A DNA stretch of 64,000 bases from DASXUG01 sp964620425 (GCA_964620425.1 CAZUGV010000006.1:95818-159817); one strand, 5' to 3'; numbered from the stretch's first letter, positions 50,272 through 60,892 are shown. Notes: generated by a model not told the origin, from the letters alone. Made by a program: numbers and translations.

Positions 50272-51666
50272 TTAAGCTTTTCTGCGCACAACCCAAATGA
50301 TAATGCCTGCCACTAACAAGGCAATGGGGATAAAAAACTGAAATGCGTGGAATACCATCCAAGCCACAATAAAGTGGATGGTGCCACTTGGAATAGTGAC
50401 ATTGATATCTTTAAGTGGCATGGGTTGAATGGTGATTAAGCGATCATCTCCTGCCAACCAGTTGACCATATTAACGCCTAAGTCTAAGTTGCCACCATTC
50501 GTAATAAAAGTATTGGACAGAAAGTTAGCGTTGCCTACAACAATAATCCGTTGGCCTTTTTTGCCATATTTGCGCTCTAAGGCCACAGCGATGTTAATAG
50601 GCCCTGCTATATCTGTGGTTTTCTCAAAAGTCGCTTTTGCATCTTTACCCACATATTCTTTTTTATCAACCTCTAGCCAGCCATTTTGCGCAACTTCAAT
50701 CAAGTTGCTAACTTGCCAGCCGTTGTCATAATTACCTTGTGCAGTTACTTTTCTCGCTTCAGGGAAAAGTGTACGCAACATAAAGTTTTTGGTAATCGCA
50801 TGGTCCCCATAAGCATTGGCAAAAGCCACTTTGTTATCAGCACCATATTGGGTTGCAGCAGCATCAATCACCATGCCAGGCGTCACAGTTAAGCCGATAT
50901 ATTCAGCTATTTTATTAAGCCCATGTAGGTTTTCGTCATCCAATAACCACAGTAAATTGCCACCTTTTTCTAGGTAGGTCTGGATTTTCTTCACCTCAAT
51001 TTCGCTGACGTCTACTTGAGGGCTAGCAATCACTAACATCGCGCCGTTGTTAGGCACTTCTTGGGCAATGGTGAGGTCTGGATTGGCTAATTTAAAACCT
51101 TTGGTTTCTAGCTGTTTCCCGAACTCGCCTAAGTCATGATTTTTAACGCCCAACAAGTTGCGCTCACCATGTCCATCCAAGTACATCACTGCTTGTGTGT
51201 GGGTGCGGGATAAACGAACCAGTAGGTTGGTCATTTCTTGTTCCGCATAAGGTGGCATTAAGTGCTCGCTACGCTTTTCGTACTCAACCACTAACTCACC
51301 TTCGGCCTTAATGCCAGCCTCTTGTGCCAGTTTTGGCTCTTCCGCAGGGCTGATGAACGTTACGTGAATATCAGGCTTGATCATTTGAAAGCGTGAAATA
51401 AAATCAGCCACACCTTTGCGGTAGGTCTCACCATTCGCCACGTTATCTTGCGAAGCAAATACTGTGATGTTGATGGGTGTTTTCATCTGTTTCACAATGT
51501 TGATACTGCCTTGCGTTAGCGTATTTCTGTTGCTTTGTGTAACGTCTTGCGACCAGTGATATTCATGTGACAAATACCCTAACATCATAACGAGCACGAT
51601 AAATAACAGTACAAAAATACTGTTTTGCATGAACATCTGAAAGCGAAGTTTGCGGTTAATTTTCAT
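50272..51666 (-). CDS. GldG-like ABC transporter auxiliary protein
   Basis: 464-residue protein of the ABC_transp_aux (GldG) family. An N-terminal membrane helix (about 15-35), a large extracytoplasmic domain, and a C-terminal helix (about 435-460). In Flavobacterium, GldG works with GldA and GldF in gliding; in proteobacteria the substrate is unknown. Order here: ATPase, permease, this gene, DUF4340. Confidence 0.85.
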   Translation of the reverse strand: MKINRKLRFQMFMQNSIFVLLFIVLVMMLGYLSHEYHWSQDVTQSNRNTLTQGSINIVKQMKTPINITVFASQDNVANGETYRKGVADFISRFQMIKPDIHVTFISPAEEPKLAQEAGIKAEGELVVEYEKRSEHLMPPYAEQEMTNLLVRLSRTHTQAVMYLDGHGERNLLGVKNHDLGEFGKQLETKGFKLANPDLTIAQEVPNNGAMLVIASPQVDVSEIEVKKIQTYLEKGGNLLWLLDDENLHGLNKIAEYIGLTVTPGMVIDAAATQYGADNKVAFANAYGDHAITKNFMLRTLFPEARKVTAQGNYDNGWQVSNLIEVAQNGWLEVDKKEYVGKDAKATFEKTTDIAGPINIAVALERKYGKKGQRIIVVGNANFLSNTFITNGGNLDLGVNMVNWLAGDDRLITIQPMPLKDINVTIPSGTIHFIVAWMVFHAFQFFIPIALLVAGIIIWVVRRKA

Positions 51667-51722
51667 ATTCTGATAAAGCCTAATTTCTATAAATGGATGG
51701 GGCTAATGTTCAAGGTTTTATG

Positions 51723-52469
51723 TTAGCCACGTAAGCGATCTGCATCTAAACGACGTATCGTCAGTGTTAAAAATGTCAAAATAAACAGTAAGAAATAGGC
51801 GATGTCCGCCGTGTCAATCAATCCGCGTGAAAAAGGCTGGAAATGGCGCATTAACGATAAATAGCTGATAGTGTTAGTCGGATCCCCAGCAAAAAAACGG
51901 TCTAAAATCAGCAATACAAATAATGCAACGAAGGTGAATATCGCAGCAACAACGGGTTGCGCAGTTAAGCTGGAGAAATACAAGCCAAGCGCAGAGAAAC
52001 TGGCAACCAAAAGCCAAAGACCTAGCAAGTTTGATAATAAATAGCCAAAATCAATGTCGGACCAAATGCTAAGTGTAGAAAGCATTAAGCCAATCAAAAC
52101 AATTAAGATGCTCAAAAATGAAACCAAGCCGACAAACTTGCCTAAAACAATATCTGTGAGCGATAAAGGCGCGCTAAACAAAAATGGTAACGTTTGATTG
52201 CGGCGCTCTTCTGAAATCAAGCGCATGGATAACAAAGGCACAGCAAACAACATCACGAATGAAGCAAGCCCAAACACGCTTTGCCCCACAAACATTGTCA
52301 CACCTGTGCGCTCAGCAGGGCGAATCGCACCTGACATCACCTCGAAATATTGATTCACACCATTCAAATAATAAGTGCCAAATGCAAATTGCAATAAAGC
52401 CAGAATCACCCAGCCCATCGGCGAAGCGAACACGCTTTTAAGTTCTTTTCTTGCCACATTGAAAATCAT
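51723..52469 (-). CDS. ABC transporter permease (ABC-2/GldF type)
   Basis: 248 residues, about six membrane helices. The N-terminus MIFNVARKELKSVFASPMGWV and SEERRNQTLPFLFSAPLS are characteristic of GldF-like permeases. It is transcribed with the ATPase 51 bp upstream. Confidence 0.9.
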   Translation of the reverse strand: MIFNVARKELKSVFASPMGWVILALLQFAFGTYYLNGVNQYFEVMSGAIRPAERTGVTMFVGQSVFGLASFVMLFAVPLLSMRLISEERRNQTLPFLFSAPLSLTDIVLGKFVGLVSFLSILIVLIGLMLSTLSIWSDIDFGYLLSNLLGLWLLVASFSALGLYFSSLTAQPVVAAIFTFVALFVLLILDRFFAGDPTNTISYLSLMRHFQPFSRGLIDTADIAYFLLFILTFLTLTIRRLDADRLRG

Positions 52470-52520
52470 AATTACTCTCTAAAATTAAAGATTGAAGCCA
52501 AACAATCAAATTGGCGAAGG

Positions 52521-53453
52521 TTAAGCCGCTTGTTCTTGATGTGTGAGTTGAACAAACACATCTTCCAAACTGGTTTGATCTGGTCCAATTTGATACAAGC
52601 CCCAACCGTGGCTCACCGAAGTTTGTACGATGGTTTCTGATGGCATTTGACCGTCGCTAAAACGAATGCGCCATAAGCCACTTGGTAACTGTTCTGCGTG
52701 GGTTACGCCACTAATCCCAAGCAGCGCTTCAGATGTAGGCGCTTTACTAAAGCCTACAAGCAGCTTATTGCCATTACGTTGTTGTTTGAGAATATCAATG
52801 GAGCCATTAAACACCAGCTTACCCTTGTCAATAATCTGCACGTGGTCACAGACCATTTCCACCTCTGGCAGAATGTGGGTAGATAAAATTACACTATGGT
52901 TGCCACCGATTTCTTTGATTAAAGCCCGAATATCGCGAATTTGAATGGGGTCTAAGCCCACGGTTGGTTCATCTAAAATAACCACCATTGGGTTGTGAAT
53001 AATCGCCTGTGCAATGCCCACGCGTTGTTGATACCCGTTCGACAAGTTTTCAATCAAGCGTTTACTCATGTGTGATAAACCACAACGCTCTTTTGCAACC
53101 TCAACGGCCTTTTTAATATGTGAGCTACTCACGCGATGCAATCTAGCTGCGATGGTGAGGTACTCATCCACCGTCAACTCTTTATACAGTGGACGCATTT
53201 CAGGCAAATAACCAATCAGCGCTTTCGCCTCTTTAGGTTGTTCCATCATGTCGATACCACAGATTTTGACAGAACCTTTACTTGGCGCCAGATTGCCAGT
53301 GAGCATTTTCATGGTGGTGGATTTACCCGCGCCATTGGGGCCTAGAAACCCCAATACCTCGCCTTTGGTTAGGGTGAAACTGACATCGCTTACGGCTTCG
53401 CGGCCACCATAAATACGTGTGAGATCGTTGGCTTCAACGGTGATAGTGGTCAT
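52521..53453 (-). CDS. ABC transporter ATP-binding protein (GldA type)
   Basis: 310 residues. Walker A GPNGAGKST (38-46), signature LSNGYQQR in place of LSGGQ, Walker B VVILDEPTVGLDP. A C-terminal extension after residue 220 is usual for this subfamily. First gene of the leftward operon ATPase-permease-GldG-DUF4340-mutM. What it exports is not known. Confidence 0.93.
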   Translation of the reverse strand: MTTITVEANDLTRIYGGREAVSDVSFTLTKGEVLGFLGPNGAGKSTTMKMLTGNLAPSKGSVKICGIDMMEQPKEAKALIGYLPEMRPLYKELTVDEYLTIAARLHRVSSSHIKKAVEVAKERCGLSHMSKRLIENLSNGYQQRVGIAQAIIHNPMVVILDEPTVGLDPIQIRDIRALIKEIGGNHSVILSTHILPEVEMVCDHVQIIDKGKLVFNGSIDILKQQRNGNKLLVGFSKAPTSEALLGISGVTHAEQLPSGLWRIRFSDGQMPSETIVQTSVSHGWGLYQIGPDQTSLEDVFVQLTHQEQAA

Positions 53454-53754
53454 ATATTAAACTCAAGTACTTGCAAGTGAAGGAAAATGCCAAAAAACAT
53501 TTTGTTACAATTCTGTAAAGGGTGCTAAATTAGAAAAACACTTAACAAATGTCAAGCGTTTTTGGTGAATATCCAATTAAATTTGCATGATGATAAATAT
53601 TGAGACCAAGGCTATTGGAAAGTTCTGCCCAAAAAGCTATAGTCGGGCTTCTATTATGGATGAACTTGCTAGCACTGTCACGGACTAACCGTTGTAGATT
53701 ACTTCCCTTAACGTTGATTTTCATCTTAATTTTGATACGAGAACCCAGATATTT
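53454..53754. other. divergent intergenic region
   Basis: About 300 bp between the ABC operon and the TPR gene. Overlapping palindromes CAAGTACTTG (53464-53473) and ACTTGCAAGT (53469-53478) lie just before the ABC start. A possible rightward promoter is TTGTTA (53502-53507), 18 nt, TAAATT (53526-53531). No gene is supported. Confidence 0.45.
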
Positions 53755-55464
53755 ATGTCTAAAATATTTAGTTTAAAGCCTATATTGTGCAATGTGTTGC
53801 TGAGTTTAACACTGTTTCAGGGTGCTTCGATGGCAGCGCCAGCCAGCCAGCCAGCAGCTAAAGAAACTATAGCGCAAACGGGTGCAACAGCTGAGTTTGT
53901 GTTCAAGTATTTGGTCGGTGAGATCGCAGGGCAGCGCGGTGAGGTTGATTTGGCGAGCAAGTTGTTTTACGAGTTGGCTCAGTCTAGTCAAGACGCGAGA
54001 ATCGCTGAGCGTGCAGCAAAGTCTGCAATCTACAGCAGAAATTTACCATTAGCGACTAGAGCCACCCAGCTTTGGGTAACACTTAACCCAGACTCGCAAG
54101 AGGCGCAGCAGGCCAGCACACAAATTGCATTAAGCACAGGTGATTTAGCAGCAGCAAAACCTCACTTGCAAAAACTACTTGAGAAAGAAGATAGTCGCGC
54201 TAGCGGTTTTTTATACCTCAACACATTACTTGCGCAAGAAAAAGATAAAGCAGCTGTGCTCACTTTAGTGCAGGCGCTTGGACAGCCATATCCCAAGTTG
54301 CCCGAAGCGCATTTTACGATTGCGCATGCCGCATGGGCGGCGGGTCTAAAAGACTTGGCGATTGCTGAATGTGATAAAGCCGACGCACTGTATGCAGGGT
54401 GGGAAATTAACGCAATGCTCAAGGGGCAGGTTTTATACGAAAATAGCCCTGATAAATCCATAGATTTTTATCGCACTCATCTAAAAAAATACCCAGAGTC
54501 TAATCAGATTAGATTGAACTTAGCCCGAACACTGGTCAATCAAAAGCGTTTAACTGAAGCCAAGCCAGAGTTTCAAAAGCTGATAAAAGCTAGTAGCAGC
54601 ACTCCAGAAATTTTAGTAGTGGTTGGCTTGCTTTCTGCGCAGGCTGAAGATTATGTGGAGGCCGCACAATCCTTTGAAGCTGCTTTGAAGGCGGATGTGA
54701 AAGATAAAGACCAAGTATTTATCTACTTGGGTCAGGTGTCAGAAAAACAAAATAGCCTGATGCAAGCCTTGGCTTGGTATCAAAAGGTGGAGCCAGGCAG
54801 TCATTTTGTTGAAGCAAAAGTCTTCGCAGCTAATGTGGTTGCGCGTACTCAAAATGTGGATGCAGCCATTCAAATGCTTGATGATCTGAAAGATTTAACT
54901 GATGCACAGGTATCGCAAGTGGTGCAGGCGCAGGCCAACTTACTTGGGCAGGACAAGCGCGTCAAAGAGGCTTATGAGTTATTGGGTAAAGCCGTTGCAA
55001 ATATGCCTACTAGCGTTGCGCTGAGCTATGATTATGCGATGGCAGCAGAGCGCGTAAATGAAACCGCTGTGTCAGAAAAAGAATTGCGCAAGGTAATACA
55101 GCTTAAGCCAGACTTTGCACAAGCTTACAACGCTCTCGGCTATTCCTTGGCTGATAGAAATATCAATCTACCAGAAGCCAAAGAGCTGATTCAAAAAGCC
55201 TTATCGCTGAGTCCGAAAGATCACTATATTATGGATAGCATGGGTTGGGTGGAGTATCGCTTAGGGGATTTAGAAAAAGCAGTTTCATATTTGCAAGAAG
55301 CTTATGCGACTCAAGCAGACCCTGAAATTGCTGCACATTTGGGCGAAGTGCTTTGGCAGCAAGGCAAAAAAGACGAAGCGATTAAAATGTGGAGCGACGC
55401 TTTGCAAGCGCATCCAGATAGTCAACCGTTGCTTGAAACGACAAAAAGATTTAATCCTAAATAA
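53755..55464 (+). CDS. exported TPR-repeat protein
   Basis: 569 residues. A signal peptide (cleavage near ASMA-AP, residue 27) is followed by helical TPR repeats through the whole protein; the clearest are at the C-terminus (PDFAQAYNALGYSLADRN, MDSMGWVEYRLGDLEKAVSY). Probably a periplasmic scaffold. It stands before lolB, the conserved betaproteobacterial order, which suggests a link to outer-membrane biogenesis; not proven. Confidence 0.85.
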   Translation: MSKIFSLKPILCNVLLSLTLFQGASMAAPASQPAAKETIAQTGATAEFVFKYLVGEIAGQRGEVDLASKLFYELAQSSQDARIAERAAKSAIYSRNLPLATRATQLWVTLNPDSQEAQQASTQIALSTGDLAAAKPHLQKLLEKEDSRASGFLYLNTLLAQEKDKAAVLTLVQALGQPYPKLPEAHFTIAHAAWAAGLKDLAIAECDKADALYAGWEINAMLKGQVLYENSPDKSIDFYRTHLKKYPESNQIRLNLARTLVNQKRLTEAKPEFQKLIKASSSTPEILVVVGLLSAQAEDYVEAAQSFEAALKADVKDKDQVFIYLGQVSEKQNSLMQALAWYQKVEPGSHFVEAKVFAANVVARTQNVDAAIQMLDDLKDLTDAQVSQVVQAQANLLGQDKRVKEAYELLGKAVANMPTSVALSYDYAMAAERVNETAVSEKELRKVIQLKPDFAQAYNALGYSLADRNINLPEAKELIQKALSLSPKDHYIMDSMGWVEYRLGDLEKAVSYLQEAYATQADPEIAAHLGEVLWQQGKKDEAIKMWSDALQAHPDSQPLLETTKRFNPK

Positions 55465-55482
55465 ATACCTGAGTTTATTTCA

Positions 55483-56187
55483 ATGCGCTTGTTAAGCACC
55501 TGCGGGGATTGTCTTGCACAGATGGTTTTTTCTGTTTTTTTTAGTTTGGTTATTTTGCTTGCAACGTGTGCGTTGACAGGTTGCGCCAATTTACAAAATA
55601 AATCGACAACGACTGTTACCACACAAGTTAATTCTGACTTACAAGCAGTAATGAAAGCAAAGCATCAGTCTCAACTTGCCGAGATCAAAGGGTTTACGCA
55701 AGATGGTCGTATTGGGGTGCAAGCCGATGGTCGTGGCTTTTCTGGTAAAATGCACTGGCGGCATTTGAATGCATATAACAGCATTGATTTATATTCACCC
55801 TTGGGTAGCAAGATGGTTGCAATCGAAAGCAACTCAGATGGAGTGACGCTGACCTCAAGTGATGGAAACACAGTGAATGCTAGCGATGTCGAATCGCTCA
55901 CCGAGCAGACGATGGGTTGGCGCTTGCCTGCCCAGCACCTTGAAGATTGGGTGCTCGGTCGTGCAACAGATGCGCCTATTACAAATGCTACTTGGGATGA
56001 GGCTGGTAGGTTTAGCAAACTCACCCAAAATGGGTGGGAGGTTGAATACATCACTTACCAAGATGTTGAAGGGTACTCTTTACCTAGCAAATTAAATCTG
56101 CGTAACGCCAAGCTTTACCTCAAGCTGATTGTCGAGCGCTGGCAAATTCATACCTCTAAAGAGTCACTAGAAGTGAAACCATATTGA
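55483..56187 (+). CDS. lolB: outer-membrane lipoprotein LolB
   Basis: Receives lipoproteins from LolA and inserts them into the outer membrane. Lipoprotein signal with lipobox LTGC (near residue 34), then the LolB domain ([34 protein letters not shown]). 234 residues. An internal ATG at codon 14 would give a shorter signal. Its stop overlaps the ispE start (TGATG). Confidence 0.92.
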   Translation: MRLLSTCGDCLAQMVFSVFFSLVILLATCALTGCANLQNKSTTTVTTQVNSDLQAVMKAKHQSQLAEIKGFTQDGRIGVQADGRGFSGKMHWRHLNAYNSIDLYSPLGSKMVAIESNSDGVTLTSSDGNTVNASDVESLTEQTMGWRLPAQHLEDWVLGRATDAPITNATWDEAGRFSKLTQNGWEVEYITYQDVEGYSLPSKLNLRNAKLYLKLIVERWQIHTSKESLEVKPY

Positions 56188-57137
56188 TGCAAGGCTTTCA
56201 ATCATTTTTGGCACCCGCCAAACTAAATCTTTTTTTGCATATCGTGGGGCGACGTGCAGATGGGTATCACCTGTTGCAAAGTGTCTTTGTGCTGGTTGAT
56301 TTATATGATACGGTGCATTTGAAAGTACGTGAAGATGGTCAGGTTTTACGTGCAAAACCCATGCCCAATGTGAGTGAAGAACAAGATTTATGCATGCGCG
56401 CTGCACGTTTGTTGCAGCAACATACAGGCTGTTGCAATGGGGTTGAAATCGCAGTAGATAAACGTATCCCCATGGGTGGTGGTTTAGGTGGCGGTAGTTC
56501 AGATGCCGCTACTGTATTGATCGCACTCAATCACTTATGGAATTTGCATCTGAGTCGTGAAACATTGATGGAGTTGGGTTTGCAACTAGGTGCCGATGTG
56601 CCATTTTTTATTTTTGGTGAAAATGCTTGGGTAGAGGGGGTTGGCGAGAAAATTCAGCCTATTTCATTGAATTTGGGGTATTTTGTTATACTCACACCAC
56701 AAATACATGTATCAACAGCGCAAGTATTTAGCAGTAAAGAATTGACAAGAAACACGTTTCCCACCACAATAGCGCCCTTTCACGAAGACCGCTTTAAAAA
56801 AATGCAGCTTGGTGGTGAAAATAGGGTGGAAAATCAGGGCGCACCAATATTCAGAAATGATTTGGCAGCGGTTGTTTTTCAGCAGTACCCTCAAGTGCTG
56901 GCTTGTGCAGAATACCTAGATCAGTTTGCACGAAGCAACAGCAAAGATAATACTGGTGTGGCTCAAGAGCACTATGCGAAAATGAGTGGTTCTGGCGCAT
57001 CCGTATTTGCAGAGTTTGATGATGTAACGAAAGCGCAGCAAGTGATGCTGGCTGTACCAGAAAAAATGGCAGATTTGCCTATTTTTAAGTGTGTAGCGCG
57101 TGGATTATCTCAACATCCATTGTATAATTTAGTTTGA
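56187..57137 (+). CDS. ispE: 4-diphosphocytidyl-2-C-methyl-D-erythritol kinase
   Basis: GHMP kinase of the MEP isoprenoid pathway. Substrate loop [20 protein letters not shown] and ATP loop [14 protein letters not shown] are intact. 316 residues, slightly long because of a polar stretch near 185-215. ATG 56187 overlaps the lolB stop; an in-frame TTG one codon earlier is less likely. Confidence 0.96.
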   Translation: MQGFQSFLAPAKLNLFLHIVGRRADGYHLLQSVFVLVDLYDTVHLKVREDGQVLRAKPMPNVSEEQDLCMRAARLLQQHTGCCNGVEIAVDKRIPMGGGLGGGSSDAATVLIALNHLWNLHLSRETLMELGLQLGADVPFFIFGENAWVEGVGEKIQPISLNLGYFVILTPQIHVSTAQVFSSKELTRNTFPTTIAPFHEDRFKKMQLGGENRVENQGAPIFRNDLAAVVFQQYPQVLACAEYLDQFARSNSKDNTGVAQEHYAKMSGSGASVFAEFDDVTKAQQVMLAVPEKMADLPIFKCVARGLSQHPLYNLV

Positions 57138-57170
57138 GATCGCTACTTTAGAGTAGTTGGAAAGATTAAT

Positions 57171-57247
57171 TGGGGAGTCGCCAAGCTGGTTAAGGCACCG
57201 GATTTTGATTCCGGCATGCGAAGGTTCGAATCCTTCCTCCTCAGCCA
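57171..57247 (+). tRNA. tRNA-Gln (anticodon TTG)
   Basis: Cloverleaf of 77 nt with encoded CCA. The acceptor TGGGGAG pairs with CTCCTCA (one G-T pair). The anticodon stem CCGGA/TCCGG encloses loop TTTTGAT, anticodon TTG at 57205-57207. The T arm has GGTTCGAATCC. The U1-A72 acceptor pair is typical of glutamine tRNAs. Confidence 0.97.
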
Positions 57248-57267
57248 ATATTTTTAAGTTGTATGTG

Positions 57268-57314
57268 AAAGCGTGAGAAGAAACTGACAAGTTTCTACAC
57301 GCTTTTATTTTTTT
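57268..57314 (+). terminator. intrinsic terminator after tRNA-Gln
   Basis: AAAGCGTG (57268-57275) pairs with CACGCTTT (57298-57305), with an inner AGAAACT/AGTTTCT stem, then a run of T residues. It ends the lolB-ispE-tRNA transcript. Confidence 0.85.
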
Positions 57315-57384
57315 GCTGGTTTGTTAGCGAAAGTAATCTGAATTTAATTCAAGCTTGCTAGGTAGATACTAAAGGGGTCATGGC

Positions 57385-58335
57385 GTGAGCAGAGGCGAAA
57401 TGATGGTGTTCACAGGCACAGCTAATCCTAAGCTTGCTCAGGATGTCGTAAGCCATTTAGGAATGAGCTTGGGACGTGCCACCGTAAATCGTTTTAGTGA
57501 CGGTGAAGTCATGATTGAGTTGTTGGACAACGTGCGTGGTAGAGATGTGTTTATTCTGCAATCTACCTGCATGCCAACCAATGATAACTTGATGGAAGTC
57601 ATGTTGATGGCAGATGCGTTGCGTAGATCATCTGCTGGGCGCATTACTGCTGCGATTCCATATTTAGGTTACTCCCGTCAAGATCGCCGTCCGCGTTCGG
57701 CTCGTGTTGCGATTAGTGCTAAGGTTGTCGCTAATATGCTGACTAGTATTGGCGTTGATCGTGTGTTGACGATGGATTTGCACTCAGATCAAATCCAAGG
57801 CTTTTTCGATATTCCTGTGGATAATATTTACGCAACTCCACTGTTATTGAGCGATATTGAAGCGAAAAAATACGAAAATTTAGTGGTTGTTTCACCTGAT
57901 GTTGGCGGTGTGGTTCGTGCGCGAGCAACAGCCAAGCAATTAGGTTGCGACTTGGCGATTATTGACAAGCGTCGCCCTAAGCCAAATGTAGCTAAGGTAA
58001 TGAACATTATTGGTGATGTTGCTGGACGCACCTGCTTGATTATGGACGACATGGTAGATACTGCCAACACATTGTGTGAAGCAGCGAATGCACTAAAAGT
58101 TCAAGGCGCTGTAAAAGTGGTGGCGTATTGTACTCACCCTGTGCTTTCAGGAAGCGCGGTTGAGCGTGTAATGAACTCAAGCATGGATGAATTGGTAGTC
58201 ACAAATACCATTCCATTACGTGCAGATGCGCAAGCTTGCAGCAAAATTCGCCAGTTAAATGCTGCGGAATTGCTAGCGGAAACCATACGTAGAATTAGTA
58301 ATGAAGACTCAGTCAGCAGTTTGTTTTTAGTTTAA
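57385..58335 (+). CDS. prs: ribose-phosphate pyrophosphokinase
   Basis: Makes PRPP for nucleotide, histidine and tryptophan synthesis. 316 residues. PRPP loop [12 protein letters not shown] and [10 protein letters not shown] are intact; [11 protein letters not shown] is the flexible ATP loop. The GTG start has AGGGG 7 nt upstream; ATG 57400 is the alternative. It follows tRNA-Gln, the usual order. Confidence 0.97.
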   Translation: MSRGEMMVFTGTANPKLAQDVVSHLGMSLGRATVNRFSDGEVMIELLDNVRGRDVFILQSTCMPTNDNLMEVMLMADALRRSSAGRITAAIPYLGYSRQDRRPRSARVAISAKVVANMLTSIGVDRVLTMDLHSDQIQGFFDIPVDNIYATPLLLSDIEAKKYENLVVVSPDVGGVVRARATAKQLGCDLAIIDKRRPKPNVAKVMNIIGDVAGRTCLIMDDMVDTANTLCEAANALKVQGAVKVVAYCTHPVLSGSAVERVMNSSMDELVVTNTIPLRADAQACSKIRQLNAAELLAETIRRISNEDSVSSLFLV

Positions 58336-58416
58336 GATTTTAATTGTTTTAATATTTTGTTCTTAAATGCCGTGAGAATTCGACCACCGATGGATTTTCT
58401 GTCAGTGATCACAACC

Positions 58417-58446
58417 CTGTTATCTGGTCGCGGATAGCAGTTTTTT
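58417..58446 (+). terminator. intrinsic terminator in the rplY leader (possible attenuator)
   Basis: CTGTTATC (58417-58424) pairs over 8 bp (one G-T) with GATAGCAG (58433-58440), loop TGGTCGCG, followed at once by six T residues (58441-58446). The rplY ribosome-binding site AGGAG (58447-58451) begins directly after the T run and the ATG is at 58459. A terminator this close to a start codon cannot be just the prs terminator unless rplY is transcribed through it, so attenuation is likely. Confidence 0.75.
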
Positions 58447-58458
58447 AGGAGTAGTAAA

Positions 58459-59061
58459 ATGCAAATTGAAATTAAAGCAACAAAACGCGAAGGCAAAGGT
58501 ACGGGTGCGAGCCGCCGTCTCCGTCGCGCAGGTAATGTGCCTGGTGTGGTTTATGGCGCGGGTAAAGATGCGGTAAGTGTGGAGTTTGAGCATAAAGCTT
58601 TGTTCATGCAGTTCCGTCATGAGGCGTTTCACGCTTCTATTTTGACCTTGGACGTGGATGGTACGAAGGAATCTGTATTATTGCGTGATTACCAAATGCA
58701 TCCAGTGCGCAACACCATTCAGCACGTTGACTTTCAACGTGTGAGTGCTACAGAGAAGCTTCACGTTAAAGTGCCATTCCACTTTATCAATGCGGAGATT
58801 GCACCAGGTGTGAAACTCGGCGGTGGTATCGTTGCGCACATTTTGACTGAGGCAGATGTAAGCTGCTTGGCAACAGATTTGCCAGAGTTTATTGAAGTTG
58901 ATTTGACTAACCTAGAAATGGGTCACTCAATTCACTTGTCAGAAATCAAATTGCCAGCAGGGGTTGAGTTTACTCAATTATCACATGGTAATGACGCAGC
59001 AGTTGCAAGTATTGCCAAAACACGTGGCGGTGCAGCAGCTGAAGAAACACCAGCAGCTTAA
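58459..59061 (+). CDS. rplY: 50S ribosomal protein L25/general stress protein Ctc
   Basis: 5S rRNA-binding protein, long (Ctc/TL5) form. An N-terminal L25 domain (1-90, beginning MQIEIKATKREGKGTGASRR) and a C-terminal beta domain (95-185), ending in an alanine-rich tail. AGGAG is 7 nt before the ATG. Confidence 0.96.
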   Translation: MQIEIKATKREGKGTGASRRLRRAGNVPGVVYGAGKDAVSVEFEHKALFMQFRHEAFHASILTLDVDGTKESVLLRDYQMHPVRNTIQHVDFQRVSATEKLHVKVPFHFINAEIAPGVKLGGGIVAHILTEADVSCLATDLPEFIEVDLTNLEMGHSIHLSEIKLPAGVEFTQLSHGNDAAVASIAKTRGGAAAEETPAA

Positions 59062-59084
59062 ATTTAGTGCCTTTGTTGTACATT

Positions 59085-59118
59085 AACGCGCGTTTCGGTT
59101 TTCTGAAACGCGCGTTTT
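59085..59118. terminator. terminator between rplY and pth
   Basis: AACGCGCGTTTC (59085-59096) pairs perfectly over 12 bp with GAAACGCGCGTT (59105-59116), followed by TT. A very stable stem but a short T run. Confidence 0.75.
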
Positions 59119-59143
59119 CATTTATACATTACAATAAACAACT

Positions 59144-59722
59144 ATGAACGGCATCCAGTTAATTGTTGGTTTAGGCAACCCAGGCTCAGAATACGAATCT
59201 ACAAGGCATAATGCAGGGTTTTGGTGGATCGACCAACTGTGCCAACAAACGGGCGCTAAACTCAATTTTGAAGCTAAGTTCTTTGGACACGCGGGGCGGG
59301 TAAAGCTTGCAGGAGAAGAGTTCTGGGCGTTAAAGCCAACCACATTTATGAATCTGAGTGGTCGTGCGGTTGGCGCGTTGGCAAAGTTTTATAAAATCTC
59401 ACCAGAGTCCGTCTTAGTCGTTCATGATGAACTCGATTTGCCAGCAGGTACGGTCAAGCTAAAACAAGGTGGCGGACATGGCGGCCACAATGGCTTAAAA
59501 GATATTAGCGCTCAATTAGGCACACCCAATTTTTGGCGCTTGCGTTTGGGGATTGGGCATCCTGGTGATAGAAATCTTGTCTCAAACTTTGTATTACATG
59601 CCCCAACGCGTGATGAAATGCATGCCATAGAAAGCAATATTGACGAAAGTACCACTGTCTTACCTCAACTATTGGCAGGTAAGTTTGAAGAAGCAATGTT
59701 AAAATTACACACCAAAAAATAG
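59144..59722 (+). CDS. pth: peptidyl-tRNA hydrolase
   Basis: Releases peptidyl-tRNA that falls off ribosomes. The catalytic histidine is in [10 protein letters not shown], and [16 protein letters not shown] and [13 protein letters not shown] are the other conserved blocks. 192 residues. ychF follows, the standard pth-ychF pair. Confidence 0.97.
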   Translation: MNGIQLIVGLGNPGSEYESTRHNAGFWWIDQLCQQTGAKLNFEAKFFGHAGRVKLAGEEFWALKPTTFMNLSGRAVGALAKFYKISPESVLVVHDELDLPAGTVKLKQGGGHGGHNGLKDISAQLGTPNFWRLRLGIGHPGDRNLVSNFVLHAPTRDEMHAIESNIDESTTVLPQLLAGKFEEAMLKLHTKK

Positions 59723-59806
59723 TGACTTAGGGCAATCGGATAAGCCTAGAATCATTTTAAACAAGCTAAATAGAATTAAATTCACAATTTTGAGATTGGA
59801 ACAAAC

Positions 59807-60892
59807 ATGAAGTGCGGTATTGTAGGGCTACCCAACGTAGGTAAATCAACGTTATTTAATGCAATTACCAAAGCTGGGATTGCCGCAGAAAACTACCCAT
59901 TTTGTACCATCGAGCCTAACGTGGGCATTGTAGAAGTGCCTGACCCACGCTTAAAACCACTCATTGATATAGTTAAGCCGCAAAAAGTACAGCCTGCCAT
60001 TGTAGAGTTTGTAGATATTGCAGGTTTGGTTGCAGGTGCATCTAAAGGTGAAGGCTTGGGCAATAAGTTTCTCGCCAATATTCGTGAAACCGATGCGATT
60101 TCGCATGTGGTGCGTTGTTTTGAAGATGGTAACGTAGTTCACGTTGCTGGCAAGGTTGACCCAATTGCTGATATTGAAACCATCAATACCGAGTTAGCAC
60201 TCGCTGACATGGAAACTGTTGAGAAAACTATCCAGCGTGAAAGTAAAAAAGCAAAATCTGGTGACAAAGATGCGATAGCCTTGTGTGCCATTCTCGACAA
60301 AGTGCAAAAGTGTTTAGATCAAGGTAACCCAGTGCGTACCCTTGGTTTAGATGCCGATGAATTGCAGATTATCAAACCACTATGTTTGATTACCGTTAAA
60401 CCCGTGATGTATATCGCCAATGTCAATGAAGATGGCTTTGAAAACAACCCTCTGCTAGATAAAGTAATAGCATTAGGTGCTAAAGAAAACGCCCCTGTGG
60501 TTTCAATTTGCGCCAAGATTGAAGCTGAAATTTCAGATTTAGAAGAAGAGGACAAAACCCTATTTTTAGCCGAAATGGGTTTAGAAGAGCCAGGCTTAGA
60601 CCGCGTGATTCGTGCTGCCTACGCCTTACTCGGCTTAGAGACTTACTTTACTGCGGGTGTCAAAGAAGTCCGCGCTTGGACCATCAAACGAGGTTCTACA
60701 GCGCCACAAGCAGCAGGCGTAATTCATACTGATTTTGAGCGCGGCTTTATTCGTGCAGAAGTGATTGCGTACGATGAGTACGTTAAAAATAAAGGCGAAC
60801 AGGGCTCAAAAGAGGCAGGAAAAATGCGTCTTGAGGGTAAGGCTTACATTGTGCAAGATGGCGATGTGATGCATTTCCTGTTTAATGTATAA
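59807..60892 (+). CDS. ychF: redox-regulated ATPase YchF
   Basis: Obg-family P-loop ATPase (prefers ATP) that binds ribosomes. GLPNVGKST is the P-loop (residues 7-15) and [16 protein letters not shown] is G3. The C-terminal TGS domain is near 280-360. 361 residues, normal. Confidence 0.97.
   Translation: MKCGIVGLPNVGKSTLFNAITKAGIAAENYPFCTIEPNVGIVEVPDPRLKPLIDIVKPQKVQPAIVEFVDIAGLVAGASKGEGLGNKFLANIRETDAISHVVRCFEDGNVVHVAGKVDPIADIETINTELALADMETVEKTIQRESKKAKSGDKDAIALCAILDKVQKCLDQGNPVRTLGLDADELQIIKPLCLITVKPVMYIANVNEDGFENNPLLDKVIALGAKENAPVVSICAKIEAEISDLEEEDKTLFLAEMGLEEPGLDRVIRAAYALLGLETYFTAGVKEVRAWTIKRGSTAPQAAGVIHTDFERGFIRAEVIAYDEYVKNKGEQGSKEAGKMRLEGKAYIVQDGDVMHFLFNV

Noticed and set aside
53542..53724. 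Leftward 60-codon frame in the ABC/TPR intergenic region
   Set aside because: No ribosome-binding site, no recognisable motif, and it would occupy the divergent promoter region.
55671..56054. Leftward 127-codon open frame inside lolB
   Set aside because: Antisense shadow of a conserved gene with no ribosome-binding site.
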